Of a DNA stretch of 15,217 bases, positions 13,475 through 15,217 are shown piece by piece; position 1 is the first letter of the stretch, and each line of letters begins with the position of its first letter. A program made the translations under genes and the position numbers. The notes beneath the pieces were generated by a model, which was not told the origin of the DNA, made no database searches, and was given only the letters and a program-made list of their open reading frames with translations. The DNA lies in the NCBI GenBank assembly GCA_006844635.1, contig SPJO01000065.1, positions 1 to 15,217 on the forward strand, in the 5' to 3' direction. This stretch comes from Methylophilaceae bacterium (GTDB lineage: Bacteria; Pseudomonadota; Gammaproteobacteria; Burkholderiales; Methylophilaceae).

Positions 13475-14115
13475 TGGCTGATATGGTATTTACAGATTTC
13501 GTTTTTTACGTCTTAGCAACCATTTTGCTGGTGTCGGCCTTGAATGTGGTCACAACCCGCAATCCAGTGCATGCCGCATTATTTTTAGTGCTGTCATTTT
13601 TTACGGCCGCTGGTATTTGGTTACTGTTGCAAGCAGAGTTTTTAGCCATCGTGTTAGTGCTGGTTTATGTCGGGGCTGTGATGGTCTTATTCTTGTTTGT
13701 GGTGATGATGCTGGATATTAATATCGACAAAATACGTGAGGGTTTTTGGCGTTATTTACCACTTGCCGGCACAATTGGCACCTTAATGGCTGTCGAAATG
13801 GTGATGATTCTAAGTAATCAATATTTTGTTGCCGCTAAAAGTGTCAGCAAGCCTGCAGGCTTTAGCGATGCGGCCGCTTTGGGTAGTGTTTTGTATACCG
13901 ATTACTTACTACCGTTTGAGTTAGCTGCGGTTGTCTTGTTGGTAGCGATTATTGCGGCGATTGCTTTAACCTTACGTGGCAAACGTGAGAGTAAATCAAT
14001 GAACCCGGCAGAACAGGTGGTTGTACGAAAAGAGGACCGTTTACGGATGGTCAATATGCCATCGGAGCATGAACCAAAACCTGTAGATACAGCTGAAAAT
14101 GGAGAGGCGTCATGA
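13474..14115 (+). CDS. nuoJ: NADH-quinone oxidoreductase subunit J
   Basis: NuoJ (ND6 homologue) is a membrane-arm subunit near the quinone module. The 213-residue product shows five hydrophobic helices. The third contains the conserved LAIVLVLVYVGAVMVLFLFV region, whose pi-bulge is known from family structures to matter for coupling. The hydrophilic C-terminal tail (about 168-213), rich in Glu, Lys and Pro, lies outside the membrane. The gene overlaps nuoI by 1 base and nuoK by 4 bases (ATGA). Confidence 0.96.
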   Translation: MADMVFTDFVFYVLATILLVSALNVVTTRNPVHAALFLVLSFFTAAGIWLLLQAEFLAIVLVLVYVGAVMVLFLFVVMMLDINIDKIREGFWRYLPLAGTIGTLMAVEMVMILSNQYFVAAKSVSKPAGFSDAAALGSVLYTDYLLPFELAAVVLLVAIIAAIALTLRGKRESKSMNPAEQVVVRKEDRLRMVNMPSEHEPKPVDTAENGEAS

Positions 14116-14426
14116 CATTAAGCGTAGGCCTGTCGCATTATTTAATACTTGGCGCATTATTGTTTGCGATTAGTATTATCGGCATCTTTATGAATCGCAA
14201 AAACGTCATTATTTTATTGATGGCGATTGAGTTAATGTTGCTAGCGGTGAACTTAAACTTTATTGCATTCTCGCATTACTTGGATGACACAGCCGGACAA
14301 GTGTTTGTGTTCTTTATCTTAACGGTCGCAGCAGCGGAGTCGGCAATTGGGTTGGCTATTTTGGTTGTCTTGTTCCGGAACCTCCGTACGATTGATGTAG
14401 AAGACTTGGATTCACTGAAAGGCTAA
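14112..14426 (+). CDS. nuoK: NADH-quinone oxidoreductase subunit K
   Basis: NuoK (ND4L homologue) is a three-helix membrane subunit and part of the proton path between NuoJ/NuoA and the antiporter-like subunits. The 104-residue product has the two buried glutamates expected for proton transfer: E40 in LLMAIELMLLAVN and E76 in VAAAESAIGLAI, matching Glu36 and Glu72 of the E. coli protein. GAGAGG precedes the ATG, which overlaps the nuoJ stop by 4 bases. Length matches the family. Confidence 0.97.
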   Translation: MTLSVGLSHYLILGALLFAISIIGIFMNRKNVIILLMAIELMLLAVNLNFIAFSHYLDDTAGQVFVFFILTVAAAESAIGLAILVVLFRNLRTIDVEDLDSLKG

Positions 14427-14434
14427 TAATAATA

Positions 14435-15217
14435 TGACAGAGCAGCTTCTCATTTGGATACCACTTCTACCACTGTTTGCCGCAGCGATTGTTGGCTTAT
14501 TTGGTGGCTTTATGCCACGTAGTGCGGCACATGTGTTGACCATCACGGCGGTAGGTGCATCATTTGTATTGTCAGCGATGGTTTTCAAAGCAACATTGGG
14601 TGGTTTCCAGCATAATGCAGACTTATACACATGGCTTGCATCTGGTGATATCCATTTTAGTGTTGGCTTCCTCATTGACAACTTGAGCGCCATGATGATG
14701 GTGGTCGTCACCTTTGTATCGTTGATGGTGCATATTTATACCATTGGCTATATGCATGATGATCCTGGTTATAGTCGCTTCTTTAGCTATATCTCTTTAT
14801 TTACCTTTGCCATGCTGATGTTGGTGATGGCGAACAACTTTATGCAACTTTTCTTTGGCTGGGAAGCGGTGGGTTTGGTTTCATACTTGTTAATCGGCTT
14901 TTGGTATACGCGACCAACGGCGATTTATGCAAACCTGAAAGCGTTCCTAGTGAATCGCGTTGGTGACTTTGGTTTCTTATTGGGTATTGGTTTAGTGCTC
15001 GCTTATTTTGGCACGCTACACTATGCCCCTGTCTTCGAAGCGGCACCAGCGATGGCGAATATGGAAATTAGCTTGTTCTCCAATACAGCATGGTCTTTGA
15101 TGACGGTGACTTGTATTTTGTTATTTGTTGGCGCGATGGGTAAGTCGGCGCAGGTGCCGTTGCATGTTTGGTTGCCAGATTCAATGGAAGGCCCAACACC
15201 GATTTCTGCATTGATTC
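14435..15217 (+). CDS. nuoL: NADH-quinone oxidoreductase subunit L (3' end outside window)
   Basis: NuoL (ND5 homologue) is the distal antiporter-like proton-pumping subunit of complex I. The first 261 codons are present and the frame is open to the window edge. The ATG at 14435 follows the nuoK stop by 8 bases, though the spacer (taataata) has no good Shine-Dalgarno. Visible family features are the N-terminal helix LLIWIPLLPLFAAAIVGLF, SVGFLIDNLSAMM (76-88), FFGWEAVGLVSYLL with the essential helix-5 glutamate (E144), NRVGDFGFLLG (174-184) and the helix-7 lysine in GAMGKSAQVPLHVWLPDSM (K237). It is intact as far as seen; a full NuoL would have about 600-680 residues. Confidence 0.96.

Noticed and set aside
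1..15217. CRISPR arrays, insertion sequences, prophage or other classical mobile genes
   Set aside because: No regularly spaced repeats, transposase, integrase or phage genes are visible. Apart from the nuoC-nuoD insert the region is conserved housekeeping DNA.

Overview
This window looks like a chromosomal segment of a betaproteobacterium. The moderate GC content, the protein sequences and the gene order suggest a Methylophilaceae-like methylotroph (Methylotenera/Methylophilus type). That placement comes from recognising family features by eye, not from a database search. Nearly everything is ordinary housekeeping DNA on the + strand. The core is a nuo operon for the proton-pumping NADH:quinone oxidoreductase (complex I), running from nuoA to a nuoL cut by the window end.

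Layout: (1) At the left edge a gene for a probable secreted protein points leftwards and only its first 28 codons are inside. (2) A divergent spacer with small dyads leads to a secreted glycine-zipper protein with a His/Lys-rich tail, closed by a strong terminator near 1000. (3) A short conserved protein of RpfE/phosphoglycerate-mutase-like type overlaps the start of recJ by 4 bases. (4) tpiA, secG and a tRNA-Leu(GAG) gene follow. The tRNA has an unexpected U-U mismatch in its acceptor stem. (5) A spacer of about 195 bases with a good -10 box leads into nuoABCDEFGHIJKL, with very tight junctions (TAATG, TAGTG, TGATG, ATGA).

The window's real anomaly is between nuoC and nuoD (6268-6454). In the usual arrangement nuoC would run straight into nuoD through a TAATG stop/start overlap. 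Here the first 35 bases of that junction and of nuoD occur twice, 152 bases apart, differing only at two synonymous third-codon positions. Between the copies is a 117-base insert. It can be folded by hand into an outer stem closing three consecutive hairpins, and it supplies a Shine-Dalgarno sequence for the downstream, intact nuoD. The upstream copy opens a 50-codon reading frame that begins like NuoD (MAEIHNYTMNF), runs through the insert and ends in the second TAATG. The insertion therefore leaves the operon translationally chained: nuoC, then orf50, then nuoD. I do not recognise it as any known element. It could be a small mobile or structured-RNA module, a regulatory leader for nuoD, or a duplication scar.

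Functionally, NuoE, F and G form the NADH-oxidising arm, NuoB, C, D and I the connecting quinone-reducing arm, and NuoA, H, J, K and L the proton-translocating membrane arm. The upstream genes serve DNA repair (RecJ), glycolysis/gluconeogenesis (TpiA) and protein export (SecG).
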